From Perilla frutescens (taxonomy: Eukaryota > Streptophyta > Magnoliopsida > Lamiales > Lamiaceae): 64,000 bases of DNA. Positions 36,401 to 48,182 of the stretch are shown here, in pieces. Each line of letters begins with the position of its first letter. Positions within the stretch are counted from its first letter, which is position 1. Where the stretch lies: NCBI GenBank assembly GCA_026008535.1, contig BRKX01000002.1, positions 72,003,380-72,067,379 of the forward strand, in the 5' to 3' direction. Under the pieces are notes generated by a model, which saw only the letters and a program-made list of their open reading frames with translations, was not told the DNA's origin and made no database searches. The translations under genes were made by a program, and so were the position numbers.

Positions 36401-36643
36401 GACTTCAGATTTAAAATCTGAAAATACCGGTGTACTCCTTGGGTTAAAACTTTTCTAAAGAAACCATAAATGGCAATAATAAAATTTAGATTATATTTTT
36501 CGAAAAGACGATTCTCACGAAAACTGACTCCTAAAGTCGTGACTGACATCCAATCATAGCTAACCTTAATTAAATTCCTTCTTGAATTAATTAATTAATA
36601 TTAACAATTCTCTAAACCTTATTCAAAAATTTGGGGTATTACA
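33474..36643 (-). mobile_element. Solo LTR (~3.17 kb) of a Ty3/gypsy chromovirus, minus orientation
   Basis: Ends are TGTAACAGCCC at the left and GGGGTATTACA at the right, flanked by a perfect 5-bp duplication ACTTC (33469-33473 and 36644-36648). On the minus strand it starts TGTAATACCCCAAATTTT, almost the start of the 3' LTR at 52714. It also has a block near 33900-33990 (minus: CCCACTGAATACATTAGTGA, then TTTTCAAATGTTTTACAGGT) matching the LTR block CCCACTGAGTGCACTAGT...TTTTCAGGT at about 46210-46265. No PBS, gag or pol, so LTR-LTR recombination removed the interior. Confidence 0.85.
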
Positions 36644-36648
36644 ACTTC

Positions 36649-38064
36649 TAACTAATCAAAATATAAAAATATCTACGTCAATTCAAATCACACTCGCATT
36701 GAAAAAAAAACTTTGTGCATTCTTCAATTATGTCTATTGGATTTTGTTTTTATTTTTGTATGTTGGTCAAATTATATTAAATTTTCCAGCGCAAACATGT
36801 GCTCAATTAATTTCTTTTGTGTCATTTTTTATAGTATGCTTGAATTATTATACTCTAAGATATATTAAGTTTTTTTTAAGTAATTGTAATAATTATTGTT
36901 TATATCTATGAAAACAAGGTTTAGTTTTTTAATTTATTTAAATATTTTAATACATTCACTTCACACACTTATATATTTGTGTATTGTAGATAAACAGTGT
37001 ATGTAGCCATGATTGAGTTTTGCTTGTAATTTTAAATTATACATTTTCATTATACATTCATTTTTTAATTTGTGAAAAAATCATAACATTATTGTTTACA
37101 TATTAGGAGACAAAAAAAAAAGGAACTAATATAATTAGCATTTACTTAAGAAGTAAGATATGTTCCTTATTTTTTTTAAAAACATTTTAAAAATAATTTA
37201 AAAAAAATAAAATAAAAAGTCGGGCTATTGGGCTTTCTCTAAATTGTGATTTCTTACGTTTTCGAATCCATTCCTTTTTATTATTATAATTTCTTCAACT
37301 ACCTAAGCCGAAATTTTAATTCAATTTATTGATTTGTGAATAAACTTAACAATTTTAAAAATATTCACCTTAGACCTTGCTGTCTTGCATGGACGTTAGT
37401 ACATTATAAAACATTATTTAAATAAATTTGCTCAAATAGTCAACTGTAGATTGGGGTCAAAATTACCAAGTGCAATTGTCTATTACATAATATGTGTTAC
37501 ATATTGTATTCCCAATCTAGATTAACGCTACATTATAATTTCACAAAATTGATAAGTATGTTGAAACCACCAGATTATAATTTCATTTTAAAGTTCATTA
37601 TAAATAAGGAAAAAATTGGAATATTAATTTTCTTTCTTTATTCCATATATTCTTGTAATACTAAAATTTAAATTTTTGGTCTTGCTTTATTAAATTTTAC
37701 TTTTATTTTTATTTTTTTGAATTTATTCTTAAATTTTCAGAATTTATATATTTCAATTTTTAGGGACCATTTTAAGTAATTTTAGGGTTGATTTTCAATC
37801 ATTTTAGATTTTTTTACGGTTTATTTTCAATCATTTTAGGTTTATTTTTTAATTCTTTTAAGTTAGAAGAAAAAAATTCTAAACTTATACATAGTTTAAT
37901 AAGAATGGAAATTATTATATTTCCTTAAGAAACTGAGAGAAATGAAGTTGCATGTCTATTGCCCATATGCTCCAACTGTTTACATGGATACGTAGTGAAC
38001 ACAATTGTGCAATAAACGGTTTCATCCTATAAACTACATGTCGGACCTCCACATTTGTTTTAAG
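36649..38064. other. AT-rich spacer, no gene
   Basis: Includes short tandem TTTTCAATCATTTTAG units at about 37790-37850. Nothing coding. Confidence 0.5.
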
Positions 38065-38921
38065 TGGGTTTGGATTCTCTCCTACCAAACTTCTACATAT
38101 CCTCCTACACCATTGGATTACCGTCATTTGTATTGGATGACTAAGCTTAGATTTATTATGTGATCATGATAATATGAGATTTTGTGGATTTGGAAATAAC
38201 TTTCAAAAACAAAACTTTAAACTTTCGAGATAAATAGTTCCTAAGAATGGTAACATAAATTATAGATTTGGACTTTCACAGTTTAATCCATTTATAATTT
38301 ATAGTTGTCAATAATAGTTGATATGAATGAATTATTATTTAATTAAAATTGGATTGTTTTTTAAAATATTGTCGTAGGCACAAATTAAGGATACTAACTG
38401 AATTAAATTTAATTATTATTTAATTAAACTGGATTAATATAAAATTTAAAATATTAATTACCATATGCACAATGGATACTTATTAAAAATTAAATTACAC
38501 GACAATATTTTTAATTGAACTAATCTAATTTAATTAAAAATTAAGGAATTAAATTTACATTCAATTAGTATTCTTTGTGCTCATATCAATATTTTAATTA
38601 TATAAGAACTCATTCTTAGGAACTACTATAATTTTATGGCAACTATAAATTATAAGACGGATAGAATTTTGAAGTTCAAATCTAGAATTCATGTTACCTT
38701 TTCATGAAGCTATAATTTTATGGCAACTATTAATCTTAAAAGTCTAAACTTTTCATTAAATAAAAGATAACATAAAGTTATTTTCAAATTCACAAAATTT
38801 CATATCATGTGGCCATAATAAATTTTAAGTCTGGTCATTCAATATAATACACGTGGCCGTAATCCAATGGTGGAGGAGAAGGTGTAGTATATAGAGTTTA
38901 GTAGGAGAGAATCCGATCCCA
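38065..38921. mobile_element. Long hairpin (foldback) element, ~857 bp
   Basis: The left end TGGGTTTGGATTCTCTCCTA is the inverse of the right end TAGGAGAGAATCCGATCCCA. Pairing continues inward through CACCATTGGATTACSG, TTTATTATG, TAGTTCCTAAGAATG and AAAATATTG...GCACAAA, so most of the element folds on itself. No ORF of note. Possibly MULE-like; the flanks (TTTTAAG / TTTTTAGG) give no convincing duplication. Confidence 0.75.
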
Positions 38922-39211
38922 TTTTTAGGTACTTATAAAATCGAATCCCATAATAAATTTTTTTAAAAAACTTATCAATTTGTAAACAGTTGAAGCTCAG
39001 ACACTTTTAATAAAAATCCAAACGTTCAAATATCAAAATATAATTTTCCCAAATAAATTACCAAATTCTCTATTCCTTAATATATTCCAATCTCATAATT
39101 CACGTCAGCAGCGCACACAAAATATATCATACAACAGTCGCGCGTATAATACTAAAAAAAAAAAATACGAGATTGAAACACGATGACGGACGTGCGTTCG
39201 TAGCATCATCC

Positions 39212-40876
39212 TCAGTACCCCGTAACTTTATGAGCAGGAACCCTGGGCTTGTCCACAACATTCCCATCATTCCCAGCTAGCGCTCTATACTTATCCTTCC
39301 TCGTAAAGCTAGTGCACTCATACGACAGCGTCGCCGCGATCGTTCTCTGTATATAATTCGCGACGTCGTGGCTCGATTTCCCAGCTCCACAGGTCAGATC
39401 ATAAGGCAATTTATTCAAAAATGTGACCTCATAAGCCGGGCTAGGGTTCATGAAGAAGTAGAACGGGTCCATCCCTTTCCACCCACGCGCCGTCGTGCCG
39501 TGAAACATGCTCATCCGGTTCGTCATCGCCACCGGCACCAGCTCATCGGTGAGCTCGGCGAAGAGGGCTGAGAATCTCAGCAGGAACGGCTCTCTGCACG
39601 TCGTTCCCTCCGGGCAGATGACTAGGTCCCCTTCTTGTAGTAGTTTCTTGATCATGTCTGCATCCTTGACCCGGTCCCGGTTCAATCGCACCGTCTTGAT
39701 CGGAGATATGATCTCCGATAGGCGGGAGAGGGAGTAGGTGACGGCGGGGATGGGGCGGCCGAGGGCGGTGGAGAGGAAGATGGGGTCGAGGAGAGTTCTG
39801 TGGGAGCAAATGAAGAGCACCCCTGTTTGGCCTAATGATTTTTGTGCAGGTGGTGGTGGACTGCCTTTGATGGTCACCCTCACTCCTAGTGCCCAAAATG
39901 CGTAGTACACCGCCGGCATTGGGAGGAGAGCGCCGGCGGCGATGCGTAAAATTGCGAGAAAAAACCCTATTGGGATCCATAGGATGATCATGAGTGCCAT
40001 TATAGGGCTCGGTTTTTGCACGAGCCGGCCGTCGTGGAACACGAGCGGCTTCAACAGTTTATCCGGGCTAACGGGACGGACCGACCCGTGGTTTCTCGAA
40101 ACCATGTAGCTTTCCTGCATGCATGAAATGATCGATCAAGAAAATCTAAATTAATGATATATAGGATATGTTTGACCAGCCACACGGTCTGACACACACG
40201 AGTAGTTGTTAGATGTGCAATGATAATTGATTTGTATATAACAAACCTTGCAGAGTTTGATGAATGGGAAATCTGTTTTCCTGTCTCCAATGCCAATTTC
40301 AGGTTGTGTATCAGTAAATGCTTTTTGAAAGGCCTCAACTTTATTCATCCCAACAAGAATTCCTGGGCTAGAAACAAGCCCTGTTGCTCTGCCTCTGAAG
40401 GCAGAGATCTCAGTCCCTAAAACCAAATCAGCACCTAAATAGTCCTTGAGGAAAGGCTCAACCATGATCCTAGGGTTGGCCGTGAGCACGCATTTCGTGC
40501 CACACGACGAGAACACGCGCCACGTCTCCGGGTGTAGGTCCCCGGAGTAGAACTTAGGTAGCACGGCCCGTGCAACAGACTCAATATCCGACACCCTCGT
40601 GCCAGCAAACGCTGCAAAGATCAGCACGCGAATGCCGGCCGATTCTGAGATGAAGTAGTAGAGGAATCCAGCTAGGGGTGAGGCTAAGACCAAGAACAGA
40701 AGCCTCAACACCCCTCCAACTTCAAATGCAAGTAGTGCAAAATAGGGAAACGAACTCCTCCCAATCAGCAACGTTCCATCCATGTCAGCTACCACAGTGT
40801 GTTTTTCACGGCCATTCGATTCACACTGGCTGATATTTGGAAATCTTGATGGAGAATGTGTGTTGATCTCAGCCAT
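39212..40876 (-). CDS. GPAT4/8: sn-2 glycerol-3-phosphate acyltransferase with phosphatase domain, GPAT4/8 type, 510 aa
   Basis: Two exons in phase 0: 40876-40247 (210 codons) and 40114-39212 (300 aa plus stop). The N-terminal HAD-type phosphatase domain has motif I D31-M-D33-G-T and motif III G197-D198-RKT-D202, both intact, so the product should be 2-monoacylglycerol rather than lyso-phosphatidate. Membrane segments occur at about 42-75 and 245-285. The acyltransferase domain has HRTLLD (315-320), CPEGTTCREPFLLRF (from 377) and VPVAM. RSSFPYFALLAFEVGGVLRL and RALAGNDGNVVDK match GPAT4/8 rather than GPAT6 or GPAT5. The enzyme acylates glycerol-3-phosphate with omega-oxidised acyl-CoA at the ER for cutin. 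Confidence in family is very high; GPAT4 versus GPAT8 cannot be decided. Confidence 0.95.
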
Positions 40877-40936
40877 TGATTGATCTATTATGATGAGTTC
40901 AACTTCTTTTTTTTTGATCTTGAGTTGCAGTGCACT

Positions 40937-40944
40937 GTATATAT
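40937..40944 (-). promoter_or_regulatory. Candidate TATA box of the GPAT gene
   Basis: Minus strand CTATATATACAG about 60 bp upstream of the ATG at 40876. Confidence 0.5.
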
Positions 40945-40949
40945 AGTAG

Positions 40950-43189
40950 AAATATGAGGAGAGAGAGTGAGAATGTAGACAAGGTATTTTTCTTGTTTAT
41001 GGGATGAATAGGGTGCGGAGGTCTCCAGATCGAGTTGTTTGATAAATTAATCATGATTAATCTTGTTGAGGTTATCGAAGATTTTAATTAATGTTTAATT
41101 TAATCGGGTGATGTTGATTGAGAATGTTAAATAGCATATGCATGGCATTTAATTAAAAGGCTTTAAGTATTGAGGTAGCTAGGACAGAAACAGAAGCATG
41201 AATTATAGGTGTCACGTACGACTCACACCTAACATAGTCAATCTTCTCCGAAATAGACTATCTGTCATTAATTCTGTTGCTTAACCATGTTACTCACTTC
41301 ATTTCATTTCAAAGGAATTGATGAACCGACCTAGTCAACCTTCTTCATTCAATTAATTAAGGTCTTAATTATATACAATTAGCTTCACCATGCACCGCAC
41401 AGTTTAGGATTTAATTACATATATCAGTTTTGAATGAAAAGATTAATTTCTCGAGCAAGTTAGGCAGGCCTCATTATTTTTCTTGAGAAATTTAATTTGG
41501 AGCAATGATTAAGTCGAAAAAAGTTGCTCGTTTAGCATCGTCAATGATCTACTGTGATCATCAGAGAATGATTAATTTAGTGTAGTAATCGCGACAAAAT
41601 TAAGCGCCTGAGGGAGTTGATGGGGGTCACTTTCTTAAGACGATGTAAACAATATATACTATGACAGTGATGTAAAGTAAAATTAATGTTTTGCATGAAA
41701 ATTATATACTAGTCTCTTGAGACGTGACCAAGAAAGTTATTACATTTTATGTTTAGTTGTGAAAAGCAAGGATGTTGGGTTGATATATGGTTGTAATTTC
41801 CGTGCAGAAAGAGACGCTATATATATATGTTGCTACCATGGCATTATCGCAATTTTTATTTTTAATATTTTTCTTTTTTTTTTTTGTTGTAGAAATGACC
41901 CATGGCTACAATTTTGAGTTGTTAAGAAAGCATGCAGTTAGTTATCTGTGACGATGGAGAGATTAATTAGGTGAGTATTGATCATTCATAATTAAAGAGA
42001 GGGCGGATCGGAGTTCTTTTGCCGTATGTATATGGTAATAGTAATAGTAATATTAGTAATAGTAATAGTGGATGTCTTGCTAAACATTTTATGTTACACA
42101 TTTAAAAATATTAATTTTTATTCCATTTTTTCTTCGATTTCAATGGATTATGTTTTAATTTAATTGTATACTTGTTAACTAGGGTCCACTTTTCCCAATT
42201 AGGGTATATTATAATTTTTTTAATATTTAATTTCATATTTAATTAATAATTAATTATTTTCTAAAAAGTAATTATATACTCTAATTGAAAAAAGTGAACT
42301 CTAATTAGCAAGTGCATGTAAAATTAAATTAAAGTATAATCAATTGAAAAATCGTAGAAAAAAATGGAATAAAAATCAATATTTTAAATGTGTAACATAA
42401 CATGTGATAAAATCCTCTAGTCCACATTCATGTTCCACTATAGTGTCACACTATTAAATTCGATATTATAAATATAAAATTTATTATAGTATAATCAATC
42501 ATAATTAACATTTATTGCTAAAAATTAAAATTTTAAAAAATTATATACCGTAATTTTGGATTAATCAATTATATTAACTAAAAAATAATTATTAAAAATA
42601 AATAAAAATCCTAATTTGGTGGAATAAACCATAAATAATAATTATAAAATTAAACTGAATCAAAACAAATCGAAATTGAGGAACAAAATCAATGAAAATC
42701 TAATAAAAATCAAAATATGACACTAAGTGGGATAAAGAAAGTGAGATCGAGAATTTGAGAATGTAGTAGAGGCCCGTAGTAATAATAGTAATACGGTATG
42801 TACATTTATAATTTAGGTATGTACATGTGTTTTTTTTTTACTCACACCCGACTTGTGGTATTGAGGAAATTCAAACCCGTGATCTTTGGTTTCCAAATAA
42901 CTTCATTCCACCACTAAACAATTCTCACTGGGATGGTATGACATGTGTCTTTATCTCATTAACATGAGAGTTAAGGTGGAGATCTATTGATCCATTTAAT
43001 TATTTTAATTTGTAGTATATAGTAGATTTGGGCTTCTTCTAAATCACGAGATCATAAAGATATCTTCGTAGTTGAGCCGAATATCAAAATGGATTTTGTT
43101 GAATCAAATATCAAATTAATTAATTTACTGTAGCTAAAGATTTGATTGAGTACTATATTCCCTAATCTTTTTTTTTTAAATCTAATTAA
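40950..43189. other. Intergenic DNA between GPAT and the large retrotransposon
   Basis: AT-rich; includes the GPAT promoter region, a GTAATA-repeat stretch (42030-42070) and a hairpin MITE (listed). No gene recognised. Confidence 0.5.
42069..42425. mobile_element. Hairpin MITE, ~357 bp
   Basis: Left-arm text ATGTTACACATTTAAAAATATT, TTTTTATTCCATTTTTTCT and CACTTTTCCCAATTAG is repeated in reverse complement in the right arm (AATATTTTAAATGTGTAACAT, AGAAAAAAATGGAATAAAAA, CTAATTGAAAAAAGTG). The arms are about 140 bp. Non-coding. Confidence 0.75.
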
Positions 43190-44517
43190 TTTTAACATTA
43201 AAATAATAGCTTTATGATTACCTTAAGGGCTCGTTTGGTTGGCAGGAAAGTAAAGTTTTTTGGGAATATGATTTCTGAGAATGTGATTATAAGGAAAATG
43301 ATTACTAACAGATTCTTTATTCTATGTTAGGAACACAACAAGAAAATTGCAATGATTCTCTGTTTATTATTGAATTAGATTTAAACAAGAATAGATAATT
43401 AAATATTTAAAATATATACTATATCTTATTTCATACTACCAATATTTATAATTTTAAATTACGAACCATATAATGTATAATTCTTCAATTTGCATTAGTA
43501 CTATAGATATTGAATGCAACATATTATTTCAATTTAAATAAAATGATATCACTAAAAAATAATCAATTAAGGTAAATATTGTATTGGTGATCCAAATATT
43601 ATTTATTGAATTGAAAATCAAAATTATATATATAAATATTTTTTTATTCAATTGGAAATCAAAATTATCTATATTGACAATGGTATGGTTATCGTTTAGT
43701 CCGTAATGTTGTCTGAAAAATGATATTATTGTAATTTTGATAGAAATGCCAAAAAAATAATTGATAAAATGGTCGAATTTTGGTCGTAATTTCTTCAATA
43801 AAAAAAGTATCACATTTTTGAATTTCTTTTTTTCATTTATAAAATTTTCTATTTTTTTATTTTTTTTATTTTACACATTTTTTATTGAAATTTTTTAATC
43901 CAAACTTAGTATTAATAATAAAAAAAAGATAATAATAAATCTTATTTTTTCAATTTTAAAACATAATAATAATTTAAAAAAAATAAATAATAATAAATGA
44001 AGAAATCGAACAATGAAATCATTTAACACCAGATTCCCCAAAATAAGGAAAAAGAATACCTACTTGGAGTAGGTATTGAGAATTCAGGAAAGTTGCATAA
44101 TTTTCTTTATTTTGAGGAATGTGATTACTTTCCATATTACATAAAAAATGAACCAAACACAGTAATGTTAAAATAGAGAATCAGATTACTTTCCCAAGTC
44201 AGATTCTGTGTCAACCAAACGGGGCCCAAGAGTAAGTTAGAGAGGAAAATAGACCCTTAAAATTTTTAATTTTAGGAAATGTGTGTTGTTAAGTGGGTTA
44301 GCGATATCCAAGACAATCTTGTATTTCTATTTAGAACCCTAGCTAGATACGAATTTAGTTTGATTACTAGGAATTTTATCGAATACAAATTGATTTAGTG
44401 AGATTTATATATAGAAATACAGATATACATTATATATAGACATATTATTTAATTATGAAAAAAAATATATACTTACATATAATCTTAGTGACTTAATTAC
44501 ATTCTACAGAGTACATG

Positions 44518-44565
<48 letters not shown>

Positions 44566-46571
44566 GTTTATATATGTTTGTATCTTGAAAGATTAGGTGT
44601 ACTTGATGTCTATTAAAATAAGATAAAGAGGTGTCACCTATATAGCTAGAAATTAGATGGTGACTAATCAATTAAATAGGGAGACGTGTCTAACAAAAAA
44701 ATTAGAAGAGTGATGACTAATGGTTAAAGGTTGACTTAATTGAGATGTTAATTTCAAAAGCAAAATCATTTCTTTCTTTCATCTATTTCTTTTGTACAAC
44801 TAAATTAAGAATACGAAAAAGAAAAATATAGTCATTATAATACCATCTGCAACTACTTCCCTTTAAGGTAAGTTTTATATATAAGTTATATATATATAAG
44901 ATAATTGATTGTTAAAAACTCGATTGTGAAGATTAAAATATTTACGTTTAGCATGTGAATTCCTTCATTTTTAATATTTTATATAAAATAATATGTGATT
45001 ATTGTAAATGAAATTTTCTATATCAATTTATGCTTTTACAAAACTTACATACCAATAAAATATATCTAATCTAGAACAACATTACTAATTTGTTAGGTTT
45101 AAGCTAATTTGAAGATTATGATATTCGGCATGTTTATGCTATTGCTGTAATTCAATCTACGTGATTAGCTCAATTAAGTCTACTCAAGCTTAGTATATTA
45201 TATGATTATTTCTAGCTATATACCTCTGAAGAATTATATTTCTTTTCAAAACTTGAAAATTAATGTCTACTTATATACAAGGATCTAGAATCCAAATATC
45301 ATTACTTTAAATTAGGTAATCAACTAATATACTTACGGAAATAATAGTCAATAATGGCACTAATAATTATTAATGTTAGTGTAAAATATCAATTAAGTAT
45401 CAATGACCAATCTGATTTGAAGTTTTCTAGTCTTATAAACATTGGTTATATTGTGTGATTTACAGGCGAGAATTGCTATTAATTAAATTTATATATATGT
45501 AGAACATTAATTACATAATATTACTAAGTTAGGAATATAATGTAAACTATTAAGTATTAAGGTGGTGAAACTGTTAAAATAAAATAATAAAATTTTAACA
45601 GAAGTTTAATGTGAATTTATAAAGGTATTTAGATATTGAGTTTTAGATATAGAACCTTTTAGCAAAGCTAAGCCAATATTGGTTGTTGTAGGCTCAGAAG
45701 AAGTAGCAGAACCTGTGCTAGACCAACTCAGAATTTGAAAGCTTATCTGTGCTACAGATTTGTTATCCAGGTGGGCTATTATATTTTTATAAATTGTATC
45801 TTTCAAGTTATTAAGCTCTACTTTGTTAAAATTGCATATGTGACTATCTGTGTTAAATATTTACGTGCTACTGTATGTTGTCGGAGTCTCATATACCAGC
45901 GCTGTGTCAATGTGAGTAGCTACAGTATGCATGCATTATTTGTCATGCCCTACTCCTTGTCGGTGAGACTAAAATGAAACACATATGGGTTACACCCATT
46001 GGGTATACTTGGCCATACTCAACTTTACGCGTGGTGATGTAGTACGGGTTGCGGGCAGTGACTGGTTACACTTTTAAGCGCTTCACGATAAAATGTTTTG
46101 ATGAACTTAGGTTGCTTTAAATTTTGAAACCTCCTAAGCTTCACTACCTGCATGAACACAGATAGATTACTTTAACAAAATTATTTGCATAACTTGAATT
46201 GTAAAAATTTGCCCACTGAGTGCACTAGTACTCAGCCCAAATATTTTCAAATATTTTTCAGGTCAGTAGGTTAGCGCGTGGAGGTGACGATGCTGAGAAA
46301 TGGGCTTTTGTTGTTTATGTATTTTCCCATTGTCTCTTTTTGTTAAATATTCTGTTGATAATGAGATCTCCGCGCCTGTAATATCCTTTTGTTAAACACT
46401 AAGAGCTCTAATCTTGGTGTTATGATTATGTATATATTATTATATAGTATGTTTGATTATTCCGAGTCTTCTGTTGAGATTTTATTAATCAAGTTACCCT
46501 TTCTTTTCCGCTTCTTAATTCCAACCCCCGTGGCATCCATTTTCACGGTCTTTCGAGATCGGAGCGCTACA
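43190..46571 (+). repeat. 5' LTR, interrupted by a 1 kb MITE and 5'-truncated
   Basis: Matches the 3' LTR from TTTTAACATTAAAATAATAG (43190; 3' LTR copy at about 52797) to ...GCGCTACA (46571). Position 43228-44227 is an inserted MITE. It keeps about 690 bp (45255-45940) absent from the 3' LTR. Upstream of 43190 homology stops, so the TG end is lost. Confidence 0.9.
43228..44227. mobile_element. 1-kb TIR element inserted in the 5' LTR
   Basis: It begins GGCTCGTTTGGTTGGCAGG and ends GTCAACCAAACGGGGCCC, inverted ends of the Tourist/PIF-like GGGCTCGTTTGG class. AAG precedes and follows it, whereas the 3' LTR has a single AAG at the empty site (CCTTAAGAGTAAG). The interior is AT-rich with no transposase. 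Confidence 0.85.
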
Positions 46572-46574
46572 GAG

Positions 46575-46590
46575 TGGTATCAGAGCAGGT
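46575..46590 (+). other. Primer binding site (initiator tRNA-Met type)
   Basis: TGGTATCAGAGCAGGT starts three bases after the LTR end GCTACA. TGGTATCAGAGC is the standard plant retrotransposon site for initiator methionine tRNA. Confidence 0.92.
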
Positions 46591-47173
46591 CTTGCAACTC
46601 TGCAAACCTGTTGGGTTAACTTATTTTATTTTTCTTTTTCATTAAATTCCCGTGTGATATTATAAAAGTCCTCAACTCGTCACTCACGCAACAGCTAAAA
46701 GGTAGGCATTTTTTATGCGGTTTTTAGATTTTAAAAGTTTATATTAATGGGTGAAATGTTAAGTTTGTTTGGAAATGAAAGATTGTGATTTGCCATGTTG
46801 GCGGAAATGCCTTGAAAGATTGAGTCTTACACTGATTACTTACTGGTTTTGAGAATGAAATATGCTTGTGGGCGTATAGGATTTTGTGTTAAACCATGCT
46901 GATTCTATTATATACCTGTGAGGAATTTGTTTATCTATGTTTTGGGCGTACTTATGAAGGATTGACATATGTTGATAGTTGATTTGTATTTGATGTTTGT
47001 GCTCTAGATGAGTACTTTGACTTGGAATTTGAGAACTTAAGATGAATTTAGCCTGTAGTTGTTGAACTTAGGCAAAACTTGTAAGAATTTATGAAAATGG
47101 TTGAACGTAGACTGATTGAGAAATTATGCTAAGTAGATGGCGGGATGGCAAGTGAGACCTCGAAAGAGGTGTC

Positions 47174-47650
47174 GTGACGATGGATGAGCGGATAGAGAGG
47201 TTTCGTGCATGTATTAGTAGACCAGGGGAGGATGTGCCAGAGTTCACCGCACGTTTTGTGACTTTATGGATGACTGTCTCGGGTATCGGTGGTATTACAG
47301 AGGTGGAGGCTACGGCGAGATATATTATTGGACTACCTCAAGCCTGGAGACCATGGGCTGCAAGAGTTGCTGAGATTTTCTCAGAGAGATCTCCGCCTAC
47401 TTTTGCAGAGAAAGTCTATTTCTCGAGATTCTTCACGTATGTGCTACGGACTTGGGCAGATAGACAATGTGTGGCTCCACAATTACCCATAGTGGAGGAG
47501 GATATGGATATGTTTAGAGTACCATTTACATCGGTCTTACCAGAGGCAAGGACGATCGAGATGGATTGTTCAGCACCACTTGCACCAAAGTCGCCACTTA
47601 TCACGATAGCATCACATGATGATGAGGCTGGTCCATCTGGGACCAGTTAG
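47174..47650 (+). CDS. Extra ORF between PBS and gag, 158 aa, gag-like fragment
   Basis: Uninterrupted ORF: MDERIERFRACISRPGEDVP, then EFTARFVTLWMTVSGI and EVEATARYIIGLPQAW, ending DDEAGPSGTS. The 'EFTxRF...E..AR.IIGLP' pattern resembles the middle of a Retrotrans_gag domain, but it differs from the true gag downstream and has no zinc knuckle. It lies in the retrotransposon leader in the same direction as gag. It may be a captured or duplicated gag fragment, or an accessory ORF. An upstream in-frame TGA limits extension. Function unknown. Confidence 0.5.
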   Translation: MTMDERIERFRACISRPGEDVPEFTARFVTLWMTVSGIGGITEVEATARYIIGLPQAWRPWAARVAEIFSERSPPTFAEKVYFSRFFTYVLRTWADRQCVAPQLPIVEEDMDMFRVPFTSVLPEARTIEMDCSAPLAPKSPLITIASHDDEAGPSGTS

Positions 47651-48182
47651 AGCCCATTGCAGAGGAGGACCTGGAGGAGGATCCCGATGAGGAGCCAATG
47701 GAAGTACGACGTTCCACTTTCGGCGTGATTTCGATGCAGAGGGGCATCCTGGGCACTGGTATATTCCGTCGTCTCCATAGATAGATGTATAGTTGTAGTA
47801 GTTTGAGTAGTTTAATATATACTGACGCTGACATTTTGTTGTATCATTAGCTCAGTAGCTTTTGTTAGTCGGAAACATTGTCGTTGTTATAAGACCGTTC
47901 CGACATGAGGCATTTGGTAGTTAGCCTCTTTTTGACTTAGTGGACTAGACGGTATATTATATTTTTGATGTATAGATAATGTATGTGTAGTACTCCACTC
48001 TTTTATATAAAAGTTCTGTTTTAGGATATCTTTTAGATTTATATATATATTGTGTATATATTTTTGAAAGGCTTTGCATATATACATTTCATTTTCTTTA
48101 CGAGATGTGTGGTTATTATTTTTATTTTCTTTTCGAATCTTTACGCAAGTGTTGATCGATTGGAGATTTGACTAGTTGCAGA

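Noticed and set aside
39368..39980. Long alternative-frame ORFs over the GPAT second exon
   Set aside because: Shadows of the GPAT coding frame; Arg/Pro-rich with no family match.
45735..45977. 80-codon ORF within the 5' LTR
   Set aside because: Lies in LTR sequence deleted from the 3' LTR; no domain and no sign of selection.
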